DNA of 64,000 nt from Taishania sp045629585 (GCA_045629585.1 JAZQRM010000064.1:76722-140721), one strand, 5' to 3'; shown: positions 26,022-34,609, counted from the stretch's first letter. Numbers and translations are program-made. The notes: generated by a model from the sequence alone, not told the origin.

Positions 26022-28073
26022 CTATTTGTCAATTCTTCGTAAGTTTTTCCCATAAATTAAAAGGAAAAGCTCTGCGAGTATAAAAAGTAAACTGAGTATT
26101 AAACAATATTTCCACCATTTAGGTTCATTCGAAATGGGGATATGAACCTTGTCTGATTCTTTATCGATGGAAATACCTTGTATATTTTGTACGTTTTGCT
26201 TCTGTAGATTGTATTCAATTTCTACAAGCGTATAACTATCTGTATTGGATTCTCTTCTGTCCAAATTGAGTGCAATATGGTCAAGTATGGTTTTGTTTTG
26301 TTCAATGGAGTAAATCCCTGGCTTTAATTGACTCACCGCTTCAGGATCCTTCAGATTAAGGAAAGTCGTCCCGTTTTCAGTGACCCGCATAGGGATGAAT
26401 TTGAAGTCATCTTTAATAAGGTATATTGGTAAGTTTGGATCGGCTATTTTCTTCAAAGGATAATATCCATTTAACCCCATTTCAGTGTAAATGAAAGGTG
26501 ATTGATTGGCTTGCTCAGCCATTCGTAAAAATAGAGTGGGGAATAAGGCGTCCTTGGTAAAGGCATTTTGTGCATCTTCAATTGAAGTTGTTAATAGGTA
26601 AAACGGGTGTTTATTATGTTTAAAGAATAACCCCGCGTTATTTTGAAGGCTTACCAAAGCTAATGCGTTTGAATTATTTGGTTGAACGGAAAAATAATTA
26701 TTTACACCTGGTAAACTTATTTGTTCATTTGGATTAACAAAAACTCCCGTAAAGAAAGCATCCTTTTGTTGAATACTATTTATTTTAAAGTTTCCTTTTT
26801 GAAATGAATTTAAGCTCGGCAATTTTAGATTAGACAATAAAATATTCGTTGAGGAGAGTAGTGTTTTGTCAGATGGAATAACAGCTACACTTCCTCCATT
26901 TGCAGCAAAATAGACCAAGTCGTCTGCTACACCTTGTGTTAGATCTTCTATGCCATTTACAATTATAAAATCATTTGAAAGAAGTTGTTCTCTATTAACT
27001 GAATTGACGGAAAGCTCAACTGTTTTATATTGTTTGTCTAAAGAAAAAAGAGTAGGAAACAATTTATAAGATAGAGGACCAGAGAGGATACAGATTTTTA
27101 TTTCTGATTTTATTTCATAAGAAAAATACAGCGTATTATCGAGTTCAAAAGGAAAATCTTGAATGGTCATGTTTCCTTTAATTAATCCGGGTGAGAAATC
27201 TACATACGAGATTTTATCTTCAACTCTACTATTAGCTGGAACATCAATTGTTAATTTTCGTTTTATTAATCCTACTTCTAGATTGATTTCAACTCCTTTG
27301 GCTGGTTCATCGGAATAATTGCGAACCCCATATATTAGATGTGTTGTTACTCCTGTTTGATGGATTGGAGATTCAAAATATAAAGTGTCTAATGTTAAGT
27401 TTTTCTTCGATTGCGGTTTGTGTACAATGGGATGATAGTAATGAATGCTATCTGGATTTATTGTCGAAAGGTCACTGTCGTGTTTTTGAAAGTCAGATAA
27501 TAAATAATGATGAATCAGAGCATTTGGCTTCTCTAGCTTAATCTGCATTTTTTGCCAATCAATTATATTTCCCTTTGATTGCTGGATATTTGAAAGTTCG
27601 ATGAAATCAATTCGTGATAAAACCTCTTCTCGAGAAGACAATCGCCCTTCTTCTGCAGATAGTAAGTTGGAATGAACTAAGAATTTTCCGTCAGCAGGAA
27701 GTTGTTGAATCAGTTTTCGAGCATTTTCTCTCGCTTCACTCATCAGATTACCTGACACTCCGCTTAAGGACATGGATGCAGAATTGTCAATGTAAATAGC
27801 ATACACTGCTTCACTCGAATTCGTATTTGCATTTTTGGAAAAATACGGTTGAGCAAAAGCCAATACGATAAATACGATTGCTAAAATGCGGGATAATAAA
27901 ATGAGTAAATGAAGAATATTCTTTCTCTTTCTATCTGATGTTTCTACCGCTTTAACAAATTGTAAACTCGAAAAATAGAGTTGCTTATGCTTGCGAAAAT
28001 TGAAAAGATGAATGAGAATTGGTAGAATTACCAACAGTAGTGCCCAAAGAAATTGCGGGTATACGAATCTCAT
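26022..28073 (-). CDS. BatA-domain membrane protein with VWA-like core
   Basis: 683 residues. The N-terminus (MRFVYPQFLWALLLVILPILIHLFNFRK and, after a basic loop, LLILLSRILAIVFIVLAFAQPYF) is the two-helix BatA/aerotolerance N-terminal domain. A VWA-type metal site follows (YIDNSASM, near residue 93). A large periplasmic region leads to one C-terminal membrane helix (about 658-675). The family is linked to envelope stress and aerotolerance, but its molecular role is unresolved. A -7 element ends exactly 4 bases before the ATG (28078-28085). It heads the operon with the dihydroorotase-like gene (3-base gap). Confidence 0.87.
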   Translation of the reverse strand: MRFVYPQFLWALLLVILPILIHLFNFRKHKQLYFSSLQFVKAVETSDRKRKNILHLLILLSRILAIVFIVLAFAQPYFSKNANTNSSEAVYAIYIDNSASMSLSGVSGNLMSEARENARKLIQQLPADGKFLVHSNLLSAEEGRLSSREEVLSRIDFIELSNIQQSKGNIIDWQKMQIKLEKPNALIHHYLLSDFQKHDSDLSTINPDSIHYYHPIVHKPQSKKNLTLDTLYFESPIHQTGVTTHLIYGVRNYSDEPAKGVEINLEVGLIKRKLTIDVPANSRVEDKISYVDFSPGLIKGNMTIQDFPFELDNTLYFSYEIKSEIKICILSGPLSYKLFPTLFSLDKQYKTVELSVNSVNREQLLSNDFIIVNGIEDLTQGVADDLVYFAANGGSVAVIPSDKTLLSSTNILLSNLKLPSLNSFQKGNFKINSIQQKDAFFTGVFVNPNEQISLPGVNNYFSVQPNNSNALALVSLQNNAGLFFKHNKHPFYLLTTSIEDAQNAFTKDALFPTLFLRMAEQANQSPFIYTEMGLNGYYPLKKIADPNLPIYLIKDDFKFIPMRVTENGTTFLNLKDPEAVSQLKPGIYSIEQNKTILDHIALNLDRRESNTDSYTLVEIEYNLQKQNVQNIQGISIDKESDKVHIPISNEPKWWKYCLILSLLFILAELFLLIYGKNLRRIDK

Positions 28074-28077
28074 AGTT

Positions 28078-28085
28078 CAAATTTA
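28078..28085 (-). promoter_or_regulatory. -7 element of the BatA operon (leaderless)
   Basis: TAAATTTG on the minus strand, then AACT, then ATG. No TTG/TTTG was seen at the usual distance upstream. Confidence 0.6.
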
Positions 28086-28101
28086 TAAAATTTAGTGGTC
28101 A

Positions 28102-28704
28102 TTAGTCATTTAAAAGTGGAGTTTTTTCACCTGCTTTTATAGAAATGTTCAAATCATTGCATTTTGGTGGAATTGGACAGTTGTATCGGTATGAAAATGC
28201 ACAATAGGGATTGTATGCTTTATTGAAATCAATTTCGACTTTCTTTCCCGTTAATTTTATATCCAAATAGCGTCCAGCACCATAGGTTTGATTACCAGTT
28301 GTAAGATCACGAAACGGTATAAAATAATACTCTTTGTACAGCGGATGATTCTGTAAAGTGGTATCCTGTAGAATATACAAGGTATCTATTGGTTGTTTTT
28401 TTAAGCGAATTGTAACCATTCCCACCACTTCATAAACCTTTTCTTTACCTGAAGATGTTGGCATTTTAATGATTTCAGAAGGAATTTTTTGTAAACGACT
28501 TTTTACACGAAATGTTTTATCTACAGGAAAGTAATCGTGAGCAATATAAGCTGCTAATTCCTCTTGATTTAAGATGCCTTTTTCAATAGTTGTCATTTCC
28601 AAAACGTGCTCTCTCCGCTCTTTTTCGATCGTTTCAGTATAAGAATTTTGAGAATATGTTAAATTGAAAATAAATAGGGAAAGCCATAGAAAGCCATTTT
28701 TCAT
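28102..28704 (-). CDS. DUF1684 secreted protein
   Basis: 200 residues from the ATG at 28704. The open frame extends further upstream, but that part crosses the promoter of the opposite small gene, and only this start gives a signal peptide (MKNGFLWLSLFIFNLTYS). The domain shows DYFPVDKTFRVKSRL and the signature GAGRYLDI...IDFNKAYNPYCAFSYRYNCPIPP, typical of DUF1684. Function unknown. Divergent from the 48-residue gene at 28752; a -7 candidate, TATTTTTA, lies about 16 bases before its ATG. Confidence 0.88.
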   Translation of the reverse strand: MKNGFLWLSLFIFNLTYSQNSYTETIEKERREHVLEMTTIEKGILNQEELAAYIAHDYFPVDKTFRVKSRLQKIPSEIIKMPTSSGKEKVYEVVGMVTIRLKKQPIDTLYILQDTTLQNHPLYKEYYFIPFRDLTTGNQTYGAGRYLDIKLTGKKVEIDFNKAYNPYCAFSYRYNCPIPPKCNDLNISIKAGEKTPLLND

Positions 28705-28739
28705 GATTTTGTTTTCTTTAAAAATAACGATTAATGCAT

Positions 28740-28747
28740 TAACTTTG
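28740..28747 (+). promoter_or_regulatory. -7 element of the 48-residue gene (leaderless)
   Basis: TAACTTTG, then AAAC, then the ATG at 28752. The nearest TTTTG (28707-28711) is 28 bases upstream, longer than usual. Confidence 0.6.
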
Positions 28748-28751
28748 AAAC

Positions 28752-28898
28752 ATGGGACGCAGAAATGAAACAAATCGTTTGGCACATAAAAAGAAAGCAG
28801 ACAATAAAAAAAAGAGAGAATCGGATGCTGATTTAAGTCGAAAGGAAAAGTTGAAAGCAATATTAAAGGCTAAAAATGAAAAAGAGGCAAACGATTAA
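28752..28898 (+). CDS. Small, highly basic protein (48 residues)
   Basis: An open frame of 49 codons including stop. The product is almost entirely charged (many Lys, Arg, Glu, Asp) with no hydrophobic segment: MGRRNETNRLAHKKKADN at the start and a predicted helix KEKLKAILKAKNEKE at the end. Support comes from a perfect -7 element four bases before the ATG, a strong terminator right after it, and a length free of stops in a lysine-rich frame. It might bind nucleic acid; no family recognised. It lies opposite the 5' flank of the DUF1684 gene. Confidence 0.65.
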   Translation: MGRRNETNRLAHKKKADNKKKRESDADLSRKEKLKAILKAKNEKEAND

Positions 28899-28917
28899 GT
28901 GTTGCCTCTTTTGTTTT
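28880..28917. terminator. Bidirectional terminator
   Basis: AAGAGGCAA pairs with TTGCCTCTT around a loop of about 11 bases, with a T-run on the plus strand and an A-run on the left. It lies between the convergent 48-residue gene and yggS and can serve both. Confidence 0.8.
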
Positions 28918-28921
28918 TATC

Positions 28922-29569
28922 TTAACGAGATCCAAATAGAATACTTCCCAAACGAATCAGCGTACTGCCTTCTTCTAGGGCAATTTTGTAATCACCACTC
29001 ATTCCCATTGAAATGGTATCAAAAGTTTCTTCTTTAAAATATAGCGTTTTCAGTTGGTCAAAAATTGACTTTAATTGACTGAATTCCGAACGAATCTGCG
29101 CTTCATTCTCCACGAATGAAGCCATTCCCATTACTCCTCTTATTCGGATATTAGTTAATGGATTTACTTTTAAATCTTGAATTAAAGTCTCTGCTTCCGA
29201 AACGTCTAAACCAAATTTCGTTTCCTCTTGTGCAATATGAAATTGCAACAAACAATCAATTACGCGATCGTTTTTAGCGGCTTGTTTATTGATTTCCTTT
29301 AAAAGACGATCGCTATCAACAGCATGAATCATATGAACAAAAGGCGCCATATATTTCACCTTATTGGTTTGTAAATGTCCAATTTGATGCCATTCAATGT
29401 CTTTGGGTAATACTTCGTATTTATCACAAAGTTCTTGTACCTTATTTTCACCAAAGACACGTTGTCCTTGTTGGTACAATTCCATAATTGCTTCAACGGG
29501 CTTCGTTTTTGAAACGGCGCAGAGGGTTACATTTTCTGGAATTTGTGCTAATAACGTTGGATAATCCAT
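28922..29569 (-). CDS. yggS: YggS/PROSC-family PLP-binding protein
   Basis: 215 residues, the usual length. PLP lysine in LCAVSKTKP (about 16-24). Family motifs GENKVQEL, WHQIGHLQTNKVKY, KFGL and MGMSGDY are all present. It binds pyridoxal phosphate and keeps its cellular level balanced; no catalytic activity is established for the family. It starts 1 base after the stop of the DUF1015 gene, so the two form an operon. Confidence 0.95.
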   Translation of the reverse strand: MDYPTLLAQIPENVTLCAVSKTKPVEAIMELYQQGQRVFGENKVQELCDKYEVLPKDIEWHQIGHLQTNKVKYMAPFVHMIHAVDSDRLLKEINKQAAKNDRVIDCLLQFHIAQEETKFGLDVSEAETLIQDLKVNPLTNIRIRGVMGMASFVENEAQIRSEFSQLKSIFDQLKTLYFKEETFDTISMGMSGDYKIALEEGSTLIRLGSILFGSR

Positions 29570-29570
29570 T

Positions 29571-30806
29571 TTATTCGTTGATATTGTAAATTGTTAAACC
29601 ACTGCGTAGTTTCGGTTCCACCCAAGTTGATTTAGGTGGCATTATCATTTGATTATCAGCCACGCGCACAACATCTTCCATTTTTACAGGATATAAGAAG
29701 AATGCTAATTCATGCGTTCCTTTTTCTATTTTTTCTTCTATTTTAGAAATAGGTGTTGTTCCACCGATGAATTCAATATTATCGCTCGTTTTAAGATCTT
29801 TTATGTCTAAAACAGGGCCAAGGATATATCGTGTTAATATTTCAGCGTCCAGACGATTTACAGGATGGTTGTGTTCAATCGTTTCTTCTTTACACGCTAA
29901 AGAGTACCAATTGCCTTTAAGACACATCGTAATCTCGTGTTCCATTTGTGGAAGTTGCGATTGCCCTAAAGCTATAATCTCAAAATGAGGTTCTATTTCA
30001 GTTAAAATCTGTTCTTCTGTTTTTCCGTTTATAGATTTGATGACACGGTTAAATTCTAGAATTTGCAATGCATTTTCATCCATAATAAACGCTAAGAAAG
30101 CTTTTTCATTAGGAAAATGACTGCGATTTTCTTCTACGCGTCTATTTTCTAGACCAACTGAAGAAGCACTTCGATGATGTCCATCTGCTATATATAATGC
30201 TGGAATGGCGTCAAATAAACGAATAATTTCAGCGGTTTGTCCTTGATCTAAAACCCATAATTCATGCGTGATTCTATCTGTGGTTGTGAATTCATATTCT
30301 GGCCGAGCTAGCGTGTACTCTTTTAGCGTATCTTCAATCGATTGATTATGCGGATAAGCCATTAGAACGGGTTCAGCATTGTAACCTACTATATCCAAGT
30401 AATCGACAAACATTTCTTCTCTACTGGTTAAAGTAGCTTCGTGTTTTTTGATTAAATCTTGACGGTATTCTTCATTGTCAGCACCACAGACGATTCCTGT
30501 AAATGAATGTCCATTTTTTGTTTGACGATAGATGTAGATATGAGCCTCTTCGTCTTGACGTAAGATCCCATCTTTAATGTATTTTTCATATTCTTTTTTA
30601 ACCAATTCGAAGCGCTCAATTGTATTGGGTTGCGTCATTCGTTCACCACCAAATTCAGGGTTGATGATGTGTAAGAATGTGTAGGGGTTATCTTCTAGTT
30701 TTGACTCTAAGACATTACGTTTATAGGAATATATGGGGCGTGTTGCGACCAAATGTACTTTATCCCTAACTGGACGAATGGCTTTAAATGGAGTGATTTT
30801 CGACAT
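29571..30806 (-). CDS. DUF1015 family protein
   Basis: 411 residues, full length for the family. The N-terminal FKAIRPVRDKVHLVATRP and central ALYIADGHHRSASS are the DUF1015 hallmarks; FLAFIMDENALQILEFNRVIK follows. Cytoplasmic. The family often sits beside serA and serC and is suspected to act in serine metabolism or kinase-like chemistry; the reaction here is not established. A terminator (30839-30869) separates it from serA, so it may be transcribed both by read-through and from its own promoter (-7 candidate TATTTTTA about 11 bases before the ATG). Confidence 0.9.
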   Translation of the reverse strand: MSKITPFKAIRPVRDKVHLVATRPIYSYKRNVLESKLEDNPYTFLHIINPEFGGERMTQPNTIERFELVKKEYEKYIKDGILRQDEEAHIYIYRQTKNGHSFTGIVCGADNEEYRQDLIKKHEATLTSREEMFVDYLDIVGYNAEPVLMAYPHNQSIEDTLKEYTLARPEYEFTTTDRITHELWVLDQGQTAEIIRLFDAIPALYIADGHHRSASSVGLENRRVEENRSHFPNEKAFLAFIMDENALQILEFNRVIKSINGKTEEQILTEIEPHFEIIALGQSQLPQMEHEITMCLKGNWYSLACKEETIEHNHPVNRLDAEILTRYILGPVLDIKDLKTSDNIEFIGGTTPISKIEEKIEKGTHELAFFLYPVKMEDVVRVADNQMIMPPKSTWVEPKLRSGLTIYNINE

Positions 30807-30838
30807 AATTAATCTAAAAATAGCAATTTTTGAGCGTG

Positions 30839-30869
30839 AAAAAGCCGAAACCTTACGATTTCGGCTTTA
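30839..30869 (-). terminator. Terminator after serA
   Basis: AAAGCCGAAA pairs perfectly with TTTCGGCTTT around an 8-base loop, followed by Ts on the minus strand. It lies 13 bases past the serA stop. Confidence 0.8.
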
Positions 30870-30881
30870 ACTGTAAATATG

Positions 30882-31838
30882 TTAAGCTTTTGTAAAAACA
30901 GAGATGATTTGTTCAGCCAATTCACCACCGATTCTTTCTTGCGCTTCTTCAGTTGCTGCCCCAATATGTGGAGTTGTAGCAATTTTTGAGTGTTTTAATA
31001 AAGTACGGTCTGGGGTTGGTTCGTTTTCGAACACATCTAATGCACAGTAAGCAATCTTTTTATTGTCTAAAGCTTCTACTAATGCTGCTTCATCGATAAC
31101 TCCACCTCTTGCAGCGTTAATTAGTCGCACTGTTGGTTTCATTAAATTGAACTCTTCTTTACCAATAACAGCGCTACCATCTTTTTGTTTGGGTACGTGT
31201 AATGAAATGAAGTCACAAGAGCCTATTGTTGCTTTTAAATCGGTTACTGTTGTAATACTTACTTCAAATTCTAAATCTTCACCAATTGTAATAGGAACAG
31301 AAACGGTGTACTCAGAATTATCAACTGCAATTACTTTCATACCGATTCCTAATGCATAAGATGCTAAGCTTTGACCGATACGACCAAAACCTACGATTCC
31401 TAAAGTTTTACCACGTAATTCCATTCCTTTAGCGTAGGCTTTCTTTAAAGAATTGAAATCACCATTTTCCATATTTTTGTAACTTTCGTTTAAAAAACGT
31501 GCCGTTGCAAACATGTGACCCATAACTAATTCAGCAACTGACTGAGATGATGATCCTGGAGTGTTGATGACGTGAATACCTTTTGAAAGGGCATATTCAA
31601 CATCAATATTATCCATTCCAACACCACCTCGTCCGATTAGTTTTAAACCAGCACATGAGTCAATTAATTCTTTTCGTGCAGTTGTTGCGCTGCGGACGAT
31701 AAGGATTTCAATCTCTTCTTTATTGATGTAGTCAATTAAGTCTTTTTGATCTACCTTATTTGTAATAACAGTAAATCCTGCGTCTTCCAATTGTTTTTGA
31801 CCAACTGGTGATATTCCGTCGTTTGCTAAAATTTTCAT
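30882..31838 (-). CDS. serA: D-3-phosphoglycerate dehydrogenase (short form)
   Basis: 318 residues, without the C-terminal ACT or ASB regulatory domains of long SerA, so serine feedback through an ACT domain is not expected. Substrate-binding GRGGVGMDNIDV, NAD-binding GIVGFGRIGQSLA, catalytic Arg in INAARGGVIDE, Glu in DVFENEP, and His in TTPHIGAAT are all present. A small insertion (ITIGEDLEFEVSITTVTD) lies in the NAD domain. It oxidises 3-phosphoglycerate to 3-phosphohydroxypyruvate, the first step to serine. It lies 3 bases after serC, which performs the next step. Confidence 0.95.
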   Translation of the reverse strand: MKILANDGISPVGQKQLEDAGFTVITNKVDQKDLIDYINKEEIEILIVRSATTARKELIDSCAGLKLIGRGGVGMDNIDVEYALSKGIHVINTPGSSSQSVAELVMGHMFATARFLNESYKNMENGDFNSLKKAYAKGMELRGKTLGIVGFGRIGQSLASYALGIGMKVIAVDNSEYTVSVPITIGEDLEFEVSITTVTDLKATIGSCDFISLHVPKQKDGSAVIGKEEFNLMKPTVRLINAARGGVIDEAALVEALDNKKIAYCALDVFENEPTPDRTLLKHSKIATTPHIGAATEEAQERIGGELAEQIISVFTKA

Positions 31839-31841
31839 TGT

Positions 31842-32912
31842 TTATGCTTTTTTCGATGCAAATTCTTTCATAACGTTAACTAATACTTCTACGCTTGATA
31901 GAGGTAAGGCGTTATAGAGTGACGCTCTGTATCCTCCTGTTGAACGGTGACCTTTTAAGCCAACAATATCAGCAGCTGCCCAGAAAGCATTAAATTCTTC
32001 TTCTAAAGAAGTATACTGTTCTTTTAAAACAAAGGATACATTCATTTTTGAACGATCTTCAGTGTTTACAACGGATGTAAATAGAGGATTCGTGTCAATT
32101 TCATTATATAACAAAGCTGCCTTAGCATTATTTTTAGCTTCCATTGCTTGAACTCCACCTGTTGCTATTAAATCTCTTAAATTTAACATAGACACATAAA
32201 TAGAGAATACTGGGGGCGTATTAAGCATGGATTCTTTCTCGTGTTGCTTTGCCAAGTTCATGTAAGTTGGCATAAAAGGAGTTTTAAATTTCCCTAAAAC
32301 TTCTTCTTTTACGATGAACAAAGTTGCTCCTGCAGGTCCTAAATTTTTTTGTGCTCCAGCATAAATTAAGTCAAAATCAGATACATTAATTTCTTTGGAG
32401 AAAATATCAGATGACATATCACAAATTAACGGAACATTTGTTTTCGGAAAATCATGGAATTGAGTTCCGTAAATGGTATTATTAGATGTGAAATGTAAAT
32501 AGTCTAGATTAGATGGGATTTCAATGTTTTTAGGGATGTAAGAAAAGTTTTTATCTTCCGAAGATGCAATAACATCTACGTCCACACCGACAACTTTTGC
32601 TTCTTTAATTGCACCAGCTGCCCAAACTCCAGTGTTTATGTATCCTGCTTTTCCACCACGCGTCATATTTAATGCTGCAATGGTAAATCCTAATGTTGCA
32701 CCACCTTGCAGAAACAAAACAGTATAACCTTCAGGTACATTTAACGCTTGTTTTACTAATGAGCGGGCTTCTTCCATCACCGCTACAAAGTCTTTGTGTC
32801 TATGAGACACCTCAAGAATAGAAAGGCCATTGAAGTCTAACACTCCTTTAGCGGCTTCTTCAAAAACATTTTGAGGAAGAATACATGGTCCTGCGCCGAA
32901 ATTATATTTCAT
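31842..32912 (-). CDS. serC: Phosphoserine aminotransferase
   Basis: 356 residues, the standard length. N-terminal FGAGPCILPQNVFEEA and HRHKDFVAVMEEA; PLP-binding Lys in YAGAQKNLGPAGATLFIV (about residue 190); C-terminal GLKGHRSTGGYRASLYNAL. It converts 3-phosphohydroxypyruvate and glutamate to phosphoserine and 2-oxoglutarate, and also has a role in pyridoxal phosphate synthesis in some bacteria. First gene of the serC-serA operon. No strong promoter match was found in its short leader. Confidence 0.97.
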   Translation of the reverse strand: MKYNFGAGPCILPQNVFEEAAKGVLDFNGLSILEVSHRHKDFVAVMEEARSLVKQALNVPEGYTVLFLQGGATLGFTIAALNMTRGGKAGYINTGVWAAGAIKEAKVVGVDVDVIASSEDKNFSYIPKNIEIPSNLDYLHFTSNNTIYGTQFHDFPKTNVPLICDMSSDIFSKEINVSDFDLIYAGAQKNLGPAGATLFIVKEEVLGKFKTPFMPTYMNLAKQHEKESMLNTPPVFSIYVSMLNLRDLIATGGVQAMEAKNNAKAALLYNEIDTNPLFTSVVNTEDRSKMNVSFVLKEQYTSLEEEFNAFWAAADIVGLKGHRSTGGYRASLYNALPLSSVEVLVNVMKEFASKKA

Positions 32913-32962
32913 GAGTAATGCAATTTTGTTTTTCTAAGTACTAATTACAAATGTGGTCATTT

Positions 32963-33003
32963 TAAAAAAAGAAAGCTATACATTTAAGAAAAAATGTATA
33001 GCT
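32963..33003 (-). terminator. Terminator of the THX gene
   Basis: AGCTATACATTT pairs perfectly over 12 bases with AAATGTATAGCT around a 6-base loop and ends in a run of Ts on the minus strand. Confidence 0.85.
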
Positions 33004-33024
33004 CATTGCATAATATTATGGAGA

Positions 33025-33282
33025 TTAATCTTCCTTAGGTTTCTTTGTTGTTGCTTTTTTTACTGCTGTAGTTGTTTTTTTTGGTGCTTCATCCGCCACT
33101 TTTTTTGTCGTTTTCTTTACAGCTGCTTTGGGTTTTTCTTCTTTAGGTTCTTTAACTTTAACAACTTCAATGTTGCTTGTTAATGATGAAGTATTGGTTT
33201 TGTCTTTGGAACGTTTACGCGTTTTTCCGTAGCTTCCTTGAATACGTTTTCCTTTAGCTGTTTTTTTATCTCCTTTTCCCAT
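33025..33282 (-). CDS. 30S ribosomal protein THX with Lys-rich tail
   Basis: 85 residues. The first 27 (GKGDKKTAKGKRIQGSYGKTR) match the THX signature of a small basic protein that sits in the head of the 30S subunit. The remaining 55 residues are a low-complexity tail rich in Lys, Ala, Thr and Pro, with repeats of the KKTTKK type as in histone-H1-like proteins. Typical THX proteins end soon after the core, so the tail is unusual and may bind RNA or DNA. A -7 element (TATATTTG, 33319-33326) gives a leader of about 35 bases. Confidence 0.87.
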   Translation of the reverse strand: MGKGDKKTAKGKRIQGSYGKTRKRSKDKTNTSSLTSNIEVVKVKEPKEEKPKAAVKKTTKKVADEAPKKTTTAVKKATTKKPKED

Positions 33283-33318
33283 TATAGAGCAATTTAGATT
33301 TGTATAAATGTCTGTTTA

Positions 33319-33326
33319 CAAATATA
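33319..33326 (-). promoter_or_regulatory. -7 element of the THX gene
   Basis: TATATTTG directly abutting the 3' end of the TrmH-type gene, 36 bases before the THX ATG. No clear -33 element. Confidence 0.5.
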
Positions 33327-34022
33327 TTAATCTTTTTTAATTGACCTAATTAAACGACTTTTAATTTCGGGTACAACTTTTTCCCCACGCGGGATTATAC
33401 GTTCGCACCATTTTATCTTTAATTGGGTGATTTCTTCTTCTGTAAGTTTCCAATTGATGTTTTCACTTACTTCTAATCGACTTCTTAAAGTATGCATTAT
33501 TACTGCGGCCGAAACGGAAATGTTAAAACTTTCTGTAAAGCCGTACATGGGGATGGTTACAAATTCATCTGCCATTTCTCTAACTTCATCCGAAATGCCA
33601 AGTAATTCTGTTCCGTACACTAAAGCCATTTTTTGATCCAATGGGATGTTATTGATCGTGTAGGCTGACTCATGTGGGGTAGTGGCAACTATTTTATACC
33701 CTTGTTCTTTTAATTTTTTCAGACAGGTTACCGTTGGAGATTCATCATTGTAATGATACATATCAACCCAACGACCTGCTCCACGTGCGATATCTCTCTG
33801 TACACGGTATTTATTATCTTTTTCAATAACGTGTAAGCTTTGTAAGCCAAAGCTCTCACAAGAGCGCAAAACCGCAGATGCATTATGTTCTTGAAAGATG
33901 TTCTCTAGAACGGTTGTGATATAATCTGTTTTAAGAGGAGCTAAACGGTCAAACATCTCAATTTTGTTTGGTGTTATGATTTCATACAGCTGCTCTAATA
34001 ACAATTCATCGAAACTTTTCAT
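33327..34022 (-). CDS. TrmH/SpoU-family tRNA or rRNA 2'-O-methyltransferase
   Basis: 231 residues from the ATG at 34022. The frame is open to a TTG at 34052, but that lies inside the terminator of the HU gene. SPOUT-fold motifs are NIFQEHNASAVLRSCESFGL (motif 1), MALVYGTELLGISDEV (motif 2) and IPMYGFTESFNISVSAAVIMHTL (motif 3), which together form the knotted SAM site. Closest in pattern to TrmH, which methylates the ribose of G18 in tRNA; the target is inferred. A C-terminal basic helix (WCERIIPRGEKVVPEIKSRLIRS) probably contacts RNA. Confidence 0.9.
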   Translation of the reverse strand: MKSFDELLLEQLYEIITPNKIEMFDRLAPLKTDYITTVLENIFQEHNASAVLRSCESFGLQSLHVIEKDNKYRVQRDIARGAGRWVDMYHYNDESPTVTCLKKLKEQGYKIVATTPHESAYTINNIPLDQKMALVYGTELLGISDEVREMADEFVTIPMYGFTESFNISVSAAVIMHTLRSRLEVSENINWKLTEEEITQLKIKWCERIIPRGEKVVPEIKSRLIRSIKKD

Positions 34023-34036
34023 GTAATTTAATTCAT

Positions 34037-34071
34037 AAAAAAAAGGGCCCAACTGGTTGGACCCTTTTTTA
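34037..34071 (-). terminator. Terminator of the HU gene
   Basis: GGGTCCAAC pairs with GTTGGGCCC (one G-T pair) and is followed by eight Ts on the minus strand. Confidence 0.9.
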
Positions 34072-34088
34072 TAATTGGTTTTACGAAA

Positions 34089-34361
34089 TTAGTTAATTTC
34101 TTTCGTTAAATCAGCACCAGCTTTAAAACGTACTACGTTTTTAGCTTCGATTTTAATTTCTTTACCAGTTTGAGGGTTGCGTCCTGTACGAGCAGCTCTA
34201 TTTGAAACTGCGAAAGATCCAAATCCTACTAATGAAATACGATCTCCTTTTTTCAATGCACTTGCAGTTGTAGAAACGAATGCATCTAATGCTTTTTTAG
34301 CGTCTGCTTTAGACAACCCAGACTCAGATGCGATAGCATCAATTAATTCTGCTTTGTTCAT
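34089..34361 (-). CDS. HU-family DNA-binding protein
   Basis: 90 residues from the ATG at 34361. An upstream in-frame extension of 24 residues is rejected because it covers the promoter region. The full HU fold is visible: NKAELIDAIASESGLSKADAKKALDAF (helices), GFGSFAVSNRAARTGRNPQTGKEI (beta arm with the Pro-containing tip that intercalates in DNA) and VVRFKAGADLTKEIN. It bends and compacts DNA in the nucleoid. A consensus promoter (34404-34433) and strong terminator mark it as a single-gene, probably highly expressed unit. Confidence 0.95.
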   Translation of the reverse strand: MNKAELIDAIASESGLSKADAKKALDAFVSTTASALKKGDRISLVGFGSFAVSNRAARTGRNPQTGKEIKIEAKNVVRFKAGADLTKEIN

Positions 34362-34403
34362 AGTTTTGGTTTTTTTTAGAATGTTATACTTAAATTTCTT
34401 TAG

Positions 34404-34433
34404 CAAATATATCTGAATATCAATGCTACGCAA
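34404..34433 (-). promoter_or_regulatory. Promoter of the HU gene
   Basis: TTG (34431-34433), 19-base spacer, TATATTTG (34404-34411). Leader about 40 bases. Confidence 0.75.
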
Positions 34434-34562
34434 GAAAAACAGTAAAAAAAATGCATAAAATGTTGAAAAAAGCTATTATTTGTGGAAATGTCACCTTTTT
34501 GAGCTCTTTTTTTAGGGTTCATTGGCTATGTAGATGAAGTGTATCACTGATTTGTGTAAAGC

Positions 34563-34590
34563 AAAAAAGGCACTCGAAAAGCGCCTTTTT
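34563..34590 (-). terminator. Terminator of ffh
   Basis: AAAAAGGC pairs with GCCTTTTT on the minus strand, with a T-run. It lies about 20 bases past the ffh stop. Confidence 0.75.
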
Positions 34591-34609
34591 AATAAATTTT
34601 TTATCTTAT

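Noticed and set aside
28705..28860. 52-residue N-terminal extension of DUF1684
   Set aside because: Overlaps the divergent 48-residue gene and its promoter and hides the signal peptide.
32953..33183. Plus-strand frame rich in Cys and Phe opposite the THX gene
   Set aside because: It is the antisense reading of the lysine-rich THX tail (AAA/AAG become TTT/CTT), and carries the THX terminator at its start.
34362..34433. 24-residue N-terminal extension of HU
   Set aside because: HU proteins begin at MNKAEL; the extension covers the promoter.
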